NCBI GenBank assembly: GCA_902635965.1
Contig: CACPQA010000002.1
Location: 111,049 to 175,048, forward strand
Direction: 5' to 3'
Source of the DNA: an uncultured Bacteroidota bacterium
GTDB taxonomy: Bacteria; Bacteroidota; Bacteroidia; Flavobacteriales; Flavobacteriaceae
Length of the DNA: 64,000 bases
Part shown: one piece after another, positions 24,398 to 32,866 of the stretch
Layout of the letters: each line of letters starts with the position of its first letter
Position numbering within the stretch: the first letter of the stretch is position 1
The notes under the pieces: generated by a model
The model's input: only the letters and a program-made list of their open reading frames with translations
Database searches by the model: none
What the model was told of the DNA's origin: nothing
Program-made: the position numbers and the translations under genes

Positions 24398-26650
24398 ATG
24401 AAAATTATAAAAACATCTATTGGAAGAAGATCATTTATTAAAAGAACTGCTCTTGCAGGTGGTGGCATAGTGTTCAGCTTTAACTGGCTAACCTCTTGTG
24501 ACCTAACTCACAGTCAAGTTAAGGCCCTCCCTAAAGAATGGTTTAAACTTAACGGGTTTTTAAAAATTGGTGATAATGGATTGGTTACAATTATGTCACC
24601 CAATCCTGAAATAGGCCAAAATATTAAAACATCGATGCCAATGATAGTTGCTGAGGAATTAGATGTATCATGGAATGATGTTATTGTGGAGCAAGCACCC
24701 TTAAACACATCCATTTTTAAAAGGCAAGTTGCAGGAGGGAGCCAATCAATTAGGCAAGGATGGGAAAGTCTTCGGATGGCTGGAGCAACAGCTCGAGCTA
24801 TGTTAATTGAAGCTGCAGCTCAAAAATGGGGTGTAAATGCCAGTGAAATTTTTACAAATGAAGGAGAATTAATACATAAAGCTTCAGGTAATATTTCAGG
24901 TTTTGGACCTATGGCATCCATTGCAGCTAAATTAAAAATTCCCAAGCAAGTAACTTTAAAGAATACCTCCGATTTTAAAATAATTGGCACCTCAAGAAAA
25001 AACGTAGATGGGAAAAAAATAGTCACAGGTAAACCTCTTTATGGACTGGACTACAAGTCAGATAATATGCTTATCGCAATGATTATCCACCCTCCCGCTT
25101 TTGGTATGCAATTCAAGTCAATGGATGACTCCCGAATAAAAAAAATGCCAGGTATAAAAAAAGTATTTACAATTAAGACACATTTAGATGATTATATTAG
25201 GCAAGGAGTAGATACGGATTCATTTAATGAAATTGTTGTAATTGTTGGAGACTCCACGTGGCAGGTTATGCAAGCAAAGAAGTTAATTAAGGTAAGTTGG
25301 GAAATGGCACCTCAAAAGACTGAAAAAATTCGTGGTTGGTCTGGAAAGATTAAAGAATATAATATACCACACGGTCTAGAAAGCTCTCAAGATCATGACC
25401 AATGGATGTCGTCTATGGACAATAAAAAAGCTAAAATTGTTCGTCAAGATGGTAGCCCTAGTGCAATGTTCCAAAAAGCGGCCAAAGTTGTTGAGAGAAC
25501 GTATACATGCCCATACCTTGCTCACAACACACTGGAGCCAATGAATTTTTATGCAGATGTTACTGATGACAAAGCTATTTTGGTTGGACCAATTCAAACT
25601 CCTGAGTCAATGGAAAAAAGTGTTGCAAGCCGACTAGGCATGCCTTTAGAAAAAATTGATATCCAAATGACTCGAATGGGAGGTGGATTCGGGCGCAGAT
25701 TATATGGTCACTTTGTAACAGAAGCAGCAGTAATTTCCCAAACCATGAAATCTCCAATTAAGTTAATTTATACACGCGAGGATGATATGACTCAGGGATC
25801 ATATCGACCTGCATATAGGGCCAAGTACCGAGCTGCTTTAGATGATAATAATAATTTAATTGCCTTCCACGTAAAGGCAGGAGGTGTTCCAAGTTCTCCG
25901 TTACAAGCTAATCGTTTTCCGGCAGGAGCTATAGACCACTATTTGGCAGAATCTTGGGAATTTGAGTCAAATATATCTACGGGTGCTTTTAGAGCCCCTC
26001 GATCAAATTTTATCGCTGGCGCAGAACAAGCTTTTCTCGACGAAATTGCGGAAATTACAGAAAAAGATCCTATTCAATTTAGAATAGATCTATTGAATAA
26101 AGCCAAAAATAGTCCCGTAGGTAAAAATAATGATTATGACCCAAAACGGTATGCTGGTGTCCTCGAATTAGTAAGAAAAAAATCTAGCTGGGGTAATACC
26201 CCTAAAGGTGTTCATAGAGGTGTCTCCGCCTATTTTTGCCACAACTCTTATGTGGCTAATGTTCTTGATATTGTGGTTGAAAAAGGGAAACCTGTAATTG
26301 ATAAAATTTATTGTGCTGTGGATTGTGGTATCGTTGTTAATCCAGATGCTGCAAAAAATTTATCAGAGGGGGGGCTTATAGATGGAATTGGTCATGCTCT
26401 TTACAGTTCGATGAGTTTTAAAGAGGGTGTTCCAGAACAACAAAACTTCGACAATTATAGGTTAATTCGTCATTCAGAAGCTCCAAGGGAAATTCAGGTC
26501 GATTTTGTAAAAAATGACATATTACCTACTGGCCTAGGCGAACCTACTTTTCCACCTGTAGTTGGAGCTTTAGCGAATGCTCTTTATAGAGCAACTGGTG
26601 AAAGGCTTTACAATCAGCCTTTTGTTACTTTTAAGCCACTAGTCGGGTAA
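24398..26650 (+). CDS. Molybdopterin-binding large subunit, xanthine-dehydrogenase family (isoquinoline oxidoreductase-like), Tat-exported
   Basis: A 750-residue catalytic subunit. It begins with a Tat signal (GRRSFIKRTALAGGGIVF), so the folded enzyme is exported to the periplasm together with the small subunit. Further motifs are ADVTDDKAILVGPIQTPE, RMGGGFGRRLYGHFV in the molybdopterin site, GAFRAPRSNFIAGAEQAFLDE, and near the end GEPTFPPVVGALANALY, whose Glu would act as the catalytic base. It hydroxylates an aldehyde or N-heterocycle, with electrons passed through the 2Fe-2S subunit, probably to a cytochrome. The actual substrate is unknown. Followed by moeA and other cofactor genes. Confidence 0.9.
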   Translation: MKIIKTSIGRRSFIKRTALAGGGIVFSFNWLTSCDLTHSQVKALPKEWFKLNGFLKIGDNGLVTIMSPNPEIGQNIKTSMPMIVAEELDVSWNDVIVEQAPLNTSIFKRQVAGGSQSIRQGWESLRMAGATARAMLIEAAAQKWGVNASEIFTNEGELIHKASGNISGFGPMASIAAKLKIPKQVTLKNTSDFKIIGTSRKNVDGKKIVTGKPLYGLDYKSDNMLIAMIIHPPAFGMQFKSMDDSRIKKMPGIKKVFTIKTHLDDYIRQGVDTDSFNEIVVIVGDSTWQVMQAKKLIKVSWEMAPQKTEKIRGWSGKIKEYNIPHGLESSQDHDQWMSSMDNKKAKIVRQDGSPSAMFQKAAKVVERTYTCPYLAHNTLEPMNFYADVTDDKAILVGPIQTPESMEKSVASRLGMPLEKIDIQMTRMGGGFGRRLYGHFVTEAAVISQTMKSPIKLIYTREDDMTQGSYRPAYRAKYRAALDDNNNLIAFHVKAGGVPSSPLQANRFPAGAIDHYLAESWEFESNISTGAFRAPRSNFIAGAEQAFLDEIAEITEKDPIQFRIDLLNKAKNSPVGKNNDYDPKRYAGVLELVRKKSSWGNTPKGVHRGVSAYFCHNSYVANVLDIVVEKGKPVIDKIYCAVDCGIVVNPDAAKNLSEGGLIDGIGHALYSSMSFKEGVPEQQNFDNYRLIRHSEAPREIQVDFVKNDILPTGLGEPTFPPVVGALANALYRATGERLYNQPFVTFKPLVG

Positions 26651-26671
26651 GAAAGTATATTAATCTAGCTC

Positions 26672-27856
26672 ATGATATCTGTAGAGGAAGCCCTTGATTT
26701 AGTTTTGGAAAGCTGGCTCCCCTTATTGGAAACAGAAACACTTCATATAAATCAGTGCCTTTATAGATGTATAGCAAATGGCATTCAGGCTCCTATGGAT
26801 CTTCCAAAGTTTAGAGAATCTTCTATGGATGGTTTTGCACTTTGTTTACATAAATCTAGCCTTTATTCAATAGTAGATGAGGTAAAAGCAGGAGATTCTA
26901 AAAATCCTATTCTCAAACAAGGGGAATGCGTCAGGATTTTCACAGGTGCTGTTGTTCCTGACACCGCAAATGCGGTAATTATGCAAGAGAAAACAATACG
27001 GAAAGGGAATAATCTAGAGGTTAAAATCGCTGTTAAAGAAGGACAAAGTATCAGACCAGTAGGGTCTCAGGTTAAAAAAGGTTCCTATCCACTTCAAAAG
27101 GGACATGTTTTAAATGCACCAGGATTGGCCTTCTTACAAAGTTTAGGAATTACTAAAGTAGAAGTATTTCGCTTACCAAAAGTCTCAATAATTTTGACTG
27201 GCAATGAATTGATAGCACAAAACGAATCTCTATCAAGGGGTAAAATCTACGAGAGTAATAGTATTTTACTTAAGTCTGCATTATATAAACAAGGAATTGA
27301 AGTACAGGATATTTTTTTTTCTGAAGATAATTTAGAAACCACTATAGAGTCTGTAAATAAAGCTTTGTCAAACTCGGATGTTATTATTATTTCAGGTGGA
27401 ATATCTGTAGGTGATCACGATTTCGTTAAGGAAGCTCTAAAGCGTCTAGATATAAAAGAAATCTTTTATAAAGTTCGACAAAAACCAGGTAAGCCCTTGT
27501 TTTTTGGGATAAAAGAGGAAAAGTTTATTTTCGCTCTTCCAGGAAACCCTGCTTCAACGCTAACTACATTTTATGTGTATGTTCTTCCTCTACTTTTAAA
27601 ATTAAAAGGTTGTAAAACTAAAGGTCTAGTCCGATTATCAGTACCAATTTCTCATGATTTTTCTTCAAATGAACCTAGAGCCCTTTTTTTAAAAGCCTTT
27701 GTTGAGAGTAATGCGGTAACCATTCTGGACCGACAGGATTCATCTATGCTTGTTAGTTTTTCAAAAGCAAATGCCCTTGTCTATATCAAAGAACAGATAA
27801 AATCTATTAGAAAAGGTGACTTGGTTGAAACTCTAATTTTACCCAATCCAACTTGA
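26672..27856 (+). CDS. moeA: Molybdopterin molybdenumtransferase MoeA
   Basis: A 394-residue protein of usual MoeA length. Motifs are PKFRESSMDGFAL (active-site Asp in SMDG), RIFTGAVVPDTANAVIMQE, LTGNELI, GKIYESNS, DVIIISGGISVGDHD and KPGKPLFFG with ALPGNPAST in the molybdopterin-binding MoaB/Mog domain. MoeA inserts molybdate into adenylylated molybdopterin. In this operon it serves the molybdenum hydroxylase directly upstream. The gene starts 21 nt after the large-subunit stop. Confidence 0.96.
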   Translation: MISVEEALDLVLESWLPLLETETLHINQCLYRCIANGIQAPMDLPKFRESSMDGFALCLHKSSLYSIVDEVKAGDSKNPILKQGECVRIFTGAVVPDTANAVIMQEKTIRKGNNLEVKIAVKEGQSIRPVGSQVKKGSYPLQKGHVLNAPGLAFLQSLGITKVEVFRLPKVSIILTGNELIAQNESLSRGKIYESNSILLKSALYKQGIEVQDIFFSEDNLETTIESVNKALSNSDVIIISGGISVGDHDFVKEALKRLDIKEIFYKVRQKPGKPLFFGIKEEKFIFALPGNPASTLTTFYVYVLPLLLKLKGCKTKGLVRLSVPISHDFSSNEPRALFLKAFVESNAVTILDRQDSSMLVSFSKANALVYIKEQIKSIRKGDLVETLILPNPT

Positions 27857-27872
27857 TTTAAAAATTAACATT

Positions 27873-28607
27873 ATGGCAGAAGAATACTTTTTTTTTTATT
27901 TATTGATTCCGTTAACAGCTTTTTTATACTCTAGTGTGGGGCATGGAGGTGCCAGTGGATATTTAGCATTAATGGCAATTTTTTCCTATCCGAGCGACAA
28001 GATGAAACAAACCGCACTATTACTTAATTTATTTGTTGCTGGGATCTCATTTTATCAATATTATAAAATGAGATATTTTAATAAAAACCTTTTCATACAT
28101 TTCGCCTTGGGCTCAATACCAGCAGCATTTGTTGGGGGCATTTGGTCTTTAGATTTATGGATATATAAAAAGATTTTAGGATGTGTATTATTCTTTGCCA
28201 TCTTAAGGATGCTTTTAAAAAAAGATTTTAAAAACTCAAAAATCAAAAAGCCATCAATATTTGTTGCCATAATTGTAGGTATAGTTATCGGGGGGTTGTC
28301 AGGTTTAATTGGCATAGGAGGGGGAATAATACTAACACCTGTAATTTTACTTTTCCATTGGGGAAACATAAAAGAGGCTGCAGCTGTATCTGCACTGTTT
28401 ATTTGGGTAAATTCTTTTTCTGGTCTAATGGGACAATTATCAAGTGGCGTAAATTTTACTTCTAACACTTTTGTCATGGTTGGTCTTGCACTAGCAGGTG
28501 GTTGTGTTGGGGGGTATTATGGAAGTCAAAAATTAAACAGTAGAAGACTGGAATATTTTTTAGCTTTAGTACTAACTTTAGCTGGAATTAAACTTGTTTT
28601 ATTTTAA
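27873..28607 (+). CDS. TSUP-family permease (TauE/SafE-like)
   Basis: A 244-residue membrane protein with about eight hydrophobic segments in two related halves. The first half has SSVGHGGASGYLALMAI, the second has GGLSGLIGIGGGIILTPVIL, both typical TauE/SafE (TSUP) signatures. TSUP proteins move sulfite, sulfonates or other sulfur anions. Its placement between moeA and moaD, inside an otherwise unbroken cofactor operon, suggests that it supplies or removes an anion needed there: molybdate, sulfate, or sulfite from cofactor sulfur chemistry. That role is inferred from position only. Confidence 0.85.
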   Translation: MAEEYFFFYLLIPLTAFLYSSVGHGGASGYLALMAIFSYPSDKMKQTALLLNLFVAGISFYQYYKMRYFNKNLFIHFALGSIPAAFVGGIWSLDLWIYKKILGCVLFFAILRMLLKKDFKNSKIKKPSIFVAIIVGIVIGGLSGLIGIGGGIILTPVILLFHWGNIKEAAAVSALFIWVNSFSGLMGQLSSGVNFTSNTFVMVGLALAGGCVGGYYGSQKLNSRRLEYFLALVLTLAGIKLVLF

Positions 28608-28608
28608 A

Positions 28609-28842
28609 ATGGAATATAAACTTCGTTACTTTGGGCAACTTCAAGACCTAACGGGCAAAGCTGAAGAAACTATTAATCACAAATTTAAAACTATAGGAGG
28701 ATTAAGAGCTCTTATTGTTGAACGTTATCCTAAGCTAAGCAATATAAATTTTAAAATTGCACAAAATAATTTTATAGATAAAGATTCGAGCCCGATTAAC
28801 GGAACCTTAATTGATTTTTTACCACCTTTTTCTGGGGGATGA
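28609..28842 (+). CDS. moaD: Molybdopterin synthase small subunit MoaD
   Basis: A 77-residue ubiquitin-like protein starting MEYKLRYFGQLQDLTGKAEE and ending LPPFSGG. The C-terminal Gly-Gly is adenylated by MoeB and thiocarboxylated to carry sulfur to molybdopterin precursor. The ATG at 28609 directly follows the TSUP stop codon. An upstream TTG in frame (28594) would add five residues and is unlikely. Its stop overlaps the moeB start (ATGA), which implies coupled translation. Confidence 0.93.
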   Translation: MEYKLRYFGQLQDLTGKAEETINHKFKTIGGLRALIVERYPKLSNINFKIAQNNFIDKDSSPINGTLIDFLPPFSGG

Positions 28843-29927
28843 TTATGAACGAGCGCTATCTAAGACATATACAACTTAGCCAAGTAGGTTCCGCTGGTCA
28901 AGAGAAAATTAGAAAATCTAAATTACTTGTTGTTGGTGCCGGTGGTTTAGGCTGCCCAGCCCTTCAATATCTTGTTGCTGCTGGAGTAGGAACGATAGGG
29001 ATTATGGATTCAGATTTAATTTCTGTATCTAACCTTCACCGGCAGATAATATTTAATGAAGAAGATTTGGGAGAAAACAAGGCTTTATGTGCAAAAGAGC
29101 ACTTACAAACATTAAATTCTGAAGTGAAAATCAATGCTTTTCCGTTTGACTTAACACATGAAAATGCGAAGAAATATTTTGATGACTATGACATTGTTCT
29201 TGACGGCACTGATAATTTTTACACAAGATATTTAATTAGTGATCAGTGCATTTTGTCGAATAAAGTTATGATTTATGGAGCTATACACAAATTTGAGGGG
29301 CAAATATCTGTATTCAACTACCAAAATGGCCCAAGTTACAGGTGCTTATTTCCTATTGCCCCTAAAATTGGAGAAATACAAAATTGCACAGACCTAGGAG
29401 TTTTGGGGATAGTCCCAGGGATAGTTGGAATTTACCAAGCTGCTGAAGCCATTAAGGTTATTCTGGGTCTAGGAAACGTTCTTAGCGGAAAGCTACTTTG
29501 TTTAAATTTGCTGAATCACCAAAATACAATTCTAAAATTCAAAAAAAATAAGAGTGAAATTGAAAAAATCAAAAAGGGAGGAAAAATAATTCCAATAGAT
29601 AATAAAGATTGTTATATTGGATATGAAATATCTTTGAGCCAGCTTTCGAACAAAGAAAAAATTAAATGGATTGATGTTAGGAAAACAGATGAACTACCGC
29701 GGATCAGACATTTAAACTCTTTAACTGAAACTGTTTCAATAGAATCATTGATTGGCACAAAGGAAAAAAAAATTGTTTTTTGTCAAACAGGAGTTAGAAG
29801 CAAAGAATTTGTGAAAGAAATGATTAAAAAAGGAATCGAAAATTGTTTTTTTCTCAAAGAGGGTGCTGAAAAACTTGACAAATGGGGATTAAATAAATTA
29901 AATGATAAAAAACATAATGAAAAATAA
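28839..29927 (+). CDS. moeB: MoeB/ThiF-like adenylyltransferase with C-terminal rhodanese domain
   Basis: A 362-residue protein. The E1-like domain has LLVVGAGGLGCPALQYL (ATP site), DSDLISVSNLHRQIIF, LDGTDNFYTRYLI and CTDLGVLGIVPGIVG. It ends with a rhodanese-type domain (WIDVRK, VFCQTGVRSKEFV) with a Cys for persulfide. This is the layout of MOCS3/Uba4-type activators, which adenylate MoaD and load sulfur. The usual two CxxC zinc pairs of MoeB are not intact, since I see single cysteines only. A second ATG at 28845 is also possible; the first overlaps the moaD stop. Confidence 0.9.
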   Translation: MIMNERYLRHIQLSQVGSAGQEKIRKSKLLVVGAGGLGCPALQYLVAAGVGTIGIMDSDLISVSNLHRQIIFNEEDLGENKALCAKEHLQTLNSEVKINAFPFDLTHENAKKYFDDYDIVLDGTDNFYTRYLISDQCILSNKVMIYGAIHKFEGQISVFNYQNGPSYRCLFPIAPKIGEIQNCTDLGVLGIVPGIVGIYQAAEAIKVILGLGNVLSGKLLCLNLLNHQNTILKFKKNKSEIEKIKKGGKIIPIDNKDCYIGYEISLSQLSNKEKIKWIDVRKTDELPRIRHLNSLTETVSIESLIGTKEKKIVFCQTGVRSKEFVKEMIKKGIENCFFLKEGAEKLDKWGLNKLNDKKHNEK

Positions 29928-30357
29928 AATCAAAAACATTTTCATTGATGGTCCCATTTTGCCTTCTAAAATAGCTGAATCTATTCAAAAACATCAGTCT
30001 AAGAAAAACATCGGAGGGCATAACATATTTTTAGGTCAAGTAAGAGCGGATGTTATAAATGGCCAAAAAGTAAGTGCAATCGATTACTCAGCTCAAACAG
30101 AAATTGCAAATCAAATATGCTATGAAATACGTGAAACAGCTTTTAAAAAACACGATCTTACTTGCATGCACATTTATCATAGTTTAGGAATCGTGAGTGC
30201 AGGAGAAATTTGTTTTTTCGTTTTTGTTTCAAGTGAACACAGAGCTCCAGTTTTCGAAAGTTTGAAAGAGATAGTGAATGAAATTAAGGAAAAACTGCCT
30301 ATTTTCGGTAAAGAAATCTTTGAAGATCAATCATATAAATGGAAAGTTAATCAGTAA
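29917..30357 (+). CDS. moaE: Molybdopterin synthase large subunit MoaE
   Basis: A 146-residue protein containing NIFLGQVRADVINGQKVSAI, YEIRETAFKKHDLTCMHIYH with SLGIVSAGEI, and HRAPVFESLKEIVNEIKEKLPIFGKE. These are the MoaE conserved segments, with the active-site lysines in the last one. It receives sulfur from MoaD to convert precursor Z to molybdopterin. The frame overlaps the moeB 3' end. I chose the ATG at 29917; one at 29902 would add five residues. It is followed 2 nt later by the moaC-moaB fusion gene. Confidence 0.92.
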   Translation: MKNKIKNIFIDGPILPSKIAESIQKHQSKKNIGGHNIFLGQVRADVINGQKVSAIDYSAQTEIANQICYEIRETAFKKHDLTCMHIYHSLGIVSAGEICFFVFVSSEHRAPVFESLKEIVNEIKEKLPIFGKEIFEDQSYKWKVNQ

Positions 30358-30359
30358 TC

Positions 30360-31277
30360 ATGGTTGATATTACTCATAAAAAGAACACACTTCGAATTGC
30401 AAAAGCTGAAGCAATAGTAAATGTAAGTAGTAAAGCCACAATTGAAGCAGTTAATAATAAAACTGTTCCAAAGGGAGATGTTTTTGAAATAAGTCGAGCA
30501 GCTGGCTTATTAGGGGTAAAAAAAACCCCAGAGTTATTACCTGACTGCCATCCAGTACCCATAGAATACACAAACTTTGAATTTGAAATAGATGGACTTG
30601 AAATTAAAATTTCTTGTACACTTAAAACAATATATAAAACTGGTATTGAGGTTGAGGCGATGCATGGTGCAAGTGTTGTTGCTTTAAATATTTATGATAT
30701 GCTAAAGCCTATTGATAAGGGAGTAGAAATTCTCAATATTAGGTTAGTCTCAAAAAAAGGAGGAAAAAGTGACCGTCACAAAGTAAAAGCAATTTTAAGT
30801 TCTGCGGTAATAGTCTGTTCCGATAGTATTTCAAAAGGAACAAATGTTGATAGAGCTGGGAAAGAGGTAATAAAAAAGCTAGAAAAATGGAACCTATCAG
30901 TTAATGATTATAGAGTTATTCCAGATGAAATTAATCAAATCCAAAAACAGCTTAAAAAGCAAATTGAAGAAAAAACCTCGCTTATTGTTTTTGTCGGTGG
31001 CACTGGTCTTTCCCCAAGGGACACTACTCCTGAGGCCATTTCTCCATTAATACAAAAACGTATACCTGGAATGGAAGAAGCTATTCGAAAATATGGTCAA
31101 GACAGGACACCGTATGCTGCTTTATCAAGATGTATAGTTGGGATGATAAATTCCAGTTTAGTTATGACTTTACCAGGCTCAACCAAAGGGGCAGTCGAAT
31201 CTTTAAATGCTGTTTTTCCTGAAAGTTTTCATCTTTTTGACATTATTAAAGGAGTGCAACACAAGAAAAATGTATAA
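30360..31277 (+). CDS. moaCB: MoaC-MoaB fusion (bifunctional molybdenum cofactor protein)
   Basis: A 305-residue protein with two domains. Residues 1-150 are MoaC: MVDITHKKNTLRIAKAEA, LLPDCHPVPI, EVEAMHGASVVALNIYDM and KKGGKSD, which together form cyclic pyranopterin phosphate with MoaA. Residues 155-300 are MoaB/Mog: VIVCSDSISKG, FVGGTGLSPRDTTPEA and LVMTLPGSTKGAVESL, which adenylate molybdopterin. Such fusions (MoaCB) are known in several bacterial groups. The stop overlaps the moaA start by 8 nt. Confidence 0.93.
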   Translation: MVDITHKKNTLRIAKAEAIVNVSSKATIEAVNNKTVPKGDVFEISRAAGLLGVKKTPELLPDCHPVPIEYTNFEFEIDGLEIKISCTLKTIYKTGIEVEAMHGASVVALNIYDMLKPIDKGVEILNIRLVSKKGGKSDRHKVKAILSSAVIVCSDSISKGTNVDRAGKEVIKKLEKWNLSVNDYRVIPDEINQIQKQLKKQIEEKTSLIVFVGGTGLSPRDTTPEAISPLIQKRIPGMEEAIRKYGQDRTPYAALSRCIVGMINSSLVMTLPGSTKGAVESLNAVFPESFHLFDIIKGVQHKKNV

Positions 31278-32277
31278 AAAAATACCCGTCTTAACAGATA
31301 CTCATCAAAGGCAACATAATTACTTAAGAATATCTCTTACCGAAAGATGTAATCTTCGATGTTCATATTGTATGCCTTTAGAAGGGGTCCAACTTAGTCC
31401 AGCCAAACATTTGATGAACGCAAATGAAATTTATTCTATTGCAAAAATATTTGTCAATCTTGGTGTAACTAAAATACGACTCACTGGAGGAGAACCACTT
31501 GTAAGGAAAGATTTTTCAAGAATTCTTGAACGATTATCAAGTTTAAATGTAGATCTATCCATAACAACTAACGCTGTATCTATTGATAGATATTTGATAC
31601 AATTAAAAAAAGCTCAAGTAGAAACTATAAATGTCAGTTTAGATACCTTAGATGCAGATAAATACCAAAGGATTACTTTCAGGAATTATTTCAATCGTGT
31701 TTATCAAAATATTTTAACCCTTATATCAGAAGGATTTAAAGTAAAAATTAACGCGGTATTAATGCGTGGAATAAATGAAGATGAAATACTTAGTTTCATA
31801 AAATTCACGAAAAATCTACCTGTAGTTTTTCGTTTTATAGAGTTTATGCCTTTTAATGGTAACCAGTGGAGAAGAGAGAAAACAATTTCTTTGAATGAAA
31901 TTATGGGAAAAATTAAAAAAGCATATCCATCAAATCAAATTATTCGAACTAAAGACGCACCAAATGATACCTCAAAAAACTATTCAATCAAAGATTACAG
32001 GGGCAGTTTTGCCATTATAAGCACAGTGACCAATCCCTTTTGTGACACTTGTAATCGAATAAGGTTAACTGCGGACGGTAAATTAAAAAACTGTTTGTTC
32101 TCAAAAAATGAAAGTGACTTACTTACAGCATTGAGAAACAACGAGGATTTGGAGGACATTATCGCTAAAAATATAAACAACAAGTTTGCTGTCCGTTCTG
32201 GGATGCCGAGTCCTCAGTTTTTTGATGATCCAAAAAACCACAAACATAACCGAAGCATGATTACTATCGGGGGCTAA
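31270..32277 (+). CDS. moaA: GTP 3',8-cyclase MoaA (radical SAM)
   Basis: A 335-residue radical SAM protein. The N-terminal cluster site is ERCNLRCSYC at about residues 25-34, followed by TKIRLTGGEPLVRKDF. The C-terminal second 4Fe-4S site uses CDTCNRIRLTADGKLKNC. The protein ends TIGG, the conserved GG tail needed for activity. It makes 3',8-cyclo-GTP, the first step in cofactor synthesis. The frame is open to 31207, but the ATG at 31270 gives the family start and overlaps the moaCB stop. It ends 14 nt inside the convergent MocA-like gene. Confidence 0.96.
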   Translation: MYKKIPVLTDTHQRQHNYLRISLTERCNLRCSYCMPLEGVQLSPAKHLMNANEIYSIAKIFVNLGVTKIRLTGGEPLVRKDFSRILERLSSLNVDLSITTNAVSIDRYLIQLKKAQVETINVSLDTLDADKYQRITFRNYFNRVYQNILTLISEGFKVKINAVLMRGINEDEILSFIKFTKNLPVVFRFIEFMPFNGNQWRREKTISLNEIMGKIKKAYPSNQIIRTKDAPNDTSKNYSIKDYRGSFAIISTVTNPFCDTCNRIRLTADGKLKNCLFSKNESDLLTALRNNEDLEDIIAKNINNKFAVRSGMPSPQFFDDPKNHKHNRSMITIGG

Positions 32278-32866
32278 ACTTGCTAAATAGTTTCTTGTAG
32301 ATATTTGGTGTATCCATATCAATCAGTGAATTGCCGGCATTAACTAAAATAGCATTTCCCATATTTTTTTTCAGGATAACCCTTGCACCTTTTTCGCCAG
32401 TTAGTGCCATAATTTGATCAAAATAAAAAGCATCAAATAAAATCGGAACTCCTGCCCAACCCATGTCTGACTGTGATGCAATTATTTGTTTTTTATCTTT
32501 TTCAAAAAATTCTCTCATTTTTAAATAATGCGATGTCAAAACCAAAGGTTGATCTATGAGGGAAACAAGGATACCATCTAAATTTGAAAGCGATTTTTTA
32601 ATATATTTAACCCCGAATGCCAATGAATCTCCCATGCCACTTTCCCATTCATTGAATCTAATTAATTCGATATCGTACCTAATTAAAAAGGGTTCTATTA
32701 GGTCCGCATGTGCGCCTAAAATTACGTAAAGTCTTTTCGTTGTATTCAAAATATTTTCTATTTGAAATTGAATAAGTCGCTTATTCCCCCAATTAAGCAA
32801 CTGTTTAGGTTCTCCCATTCGTCTCGAAGCACCAGCGGCTAATAAAATATGGGGTACATTAATCAT
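32264..32866 (-). CDS. MocA/MobA-like nucleotidyltransferase for molybdenum cofactor
   Basis: A 200-residue NTP-transferase-like protein starting with ILLAAGASRRMGEPKQLLNW, the nucleotide-binding loop of MobA/MocA enzymes. DQPLVLTSHY (metal-binding Asp), GWAGVPILFDAFYF and GEKGARVILKK follow. These are closer to MocA, which makes the cytosine dinucleotide cofactor of xanthine-dehydrogenase-family enzymes, than to MobA; that fits the hydroxylase in the same locus. It overlaps the xdhC-like gene by 8 nt and is convergent with moaA. Confidence 0.88.
   Translation of the reverse strand: MINVPHILLAAGASRRMGEPKQLLNWGNKRLIQFQIENILNTTKRLYVILGAHADLIEPFLIRYDIELIRFNEWESGMGDSLAFGVKYIKKSLSNLDGILVSLIDQPLVLTSHYLKMREFFEKDKKQIIASQSDMGWAGVPILFDAFYFDQIMALTGEKGARVILKKNMGNAILVNAGNSLIDMDTPNIYKKLFSKFSPR

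Noticed and set aside
17032..26650. Purine or allantoin degradation pathway linking the allantoate-type amidohydrolase and the xanthine-dehydrogenase-family enzyme
   Set aside because: The two are in different transcription units separated by the cassette array; the hydroxylase is a Tat-exported two-subunit type without an FAD subunit, and no urate or allantoin genes are present.
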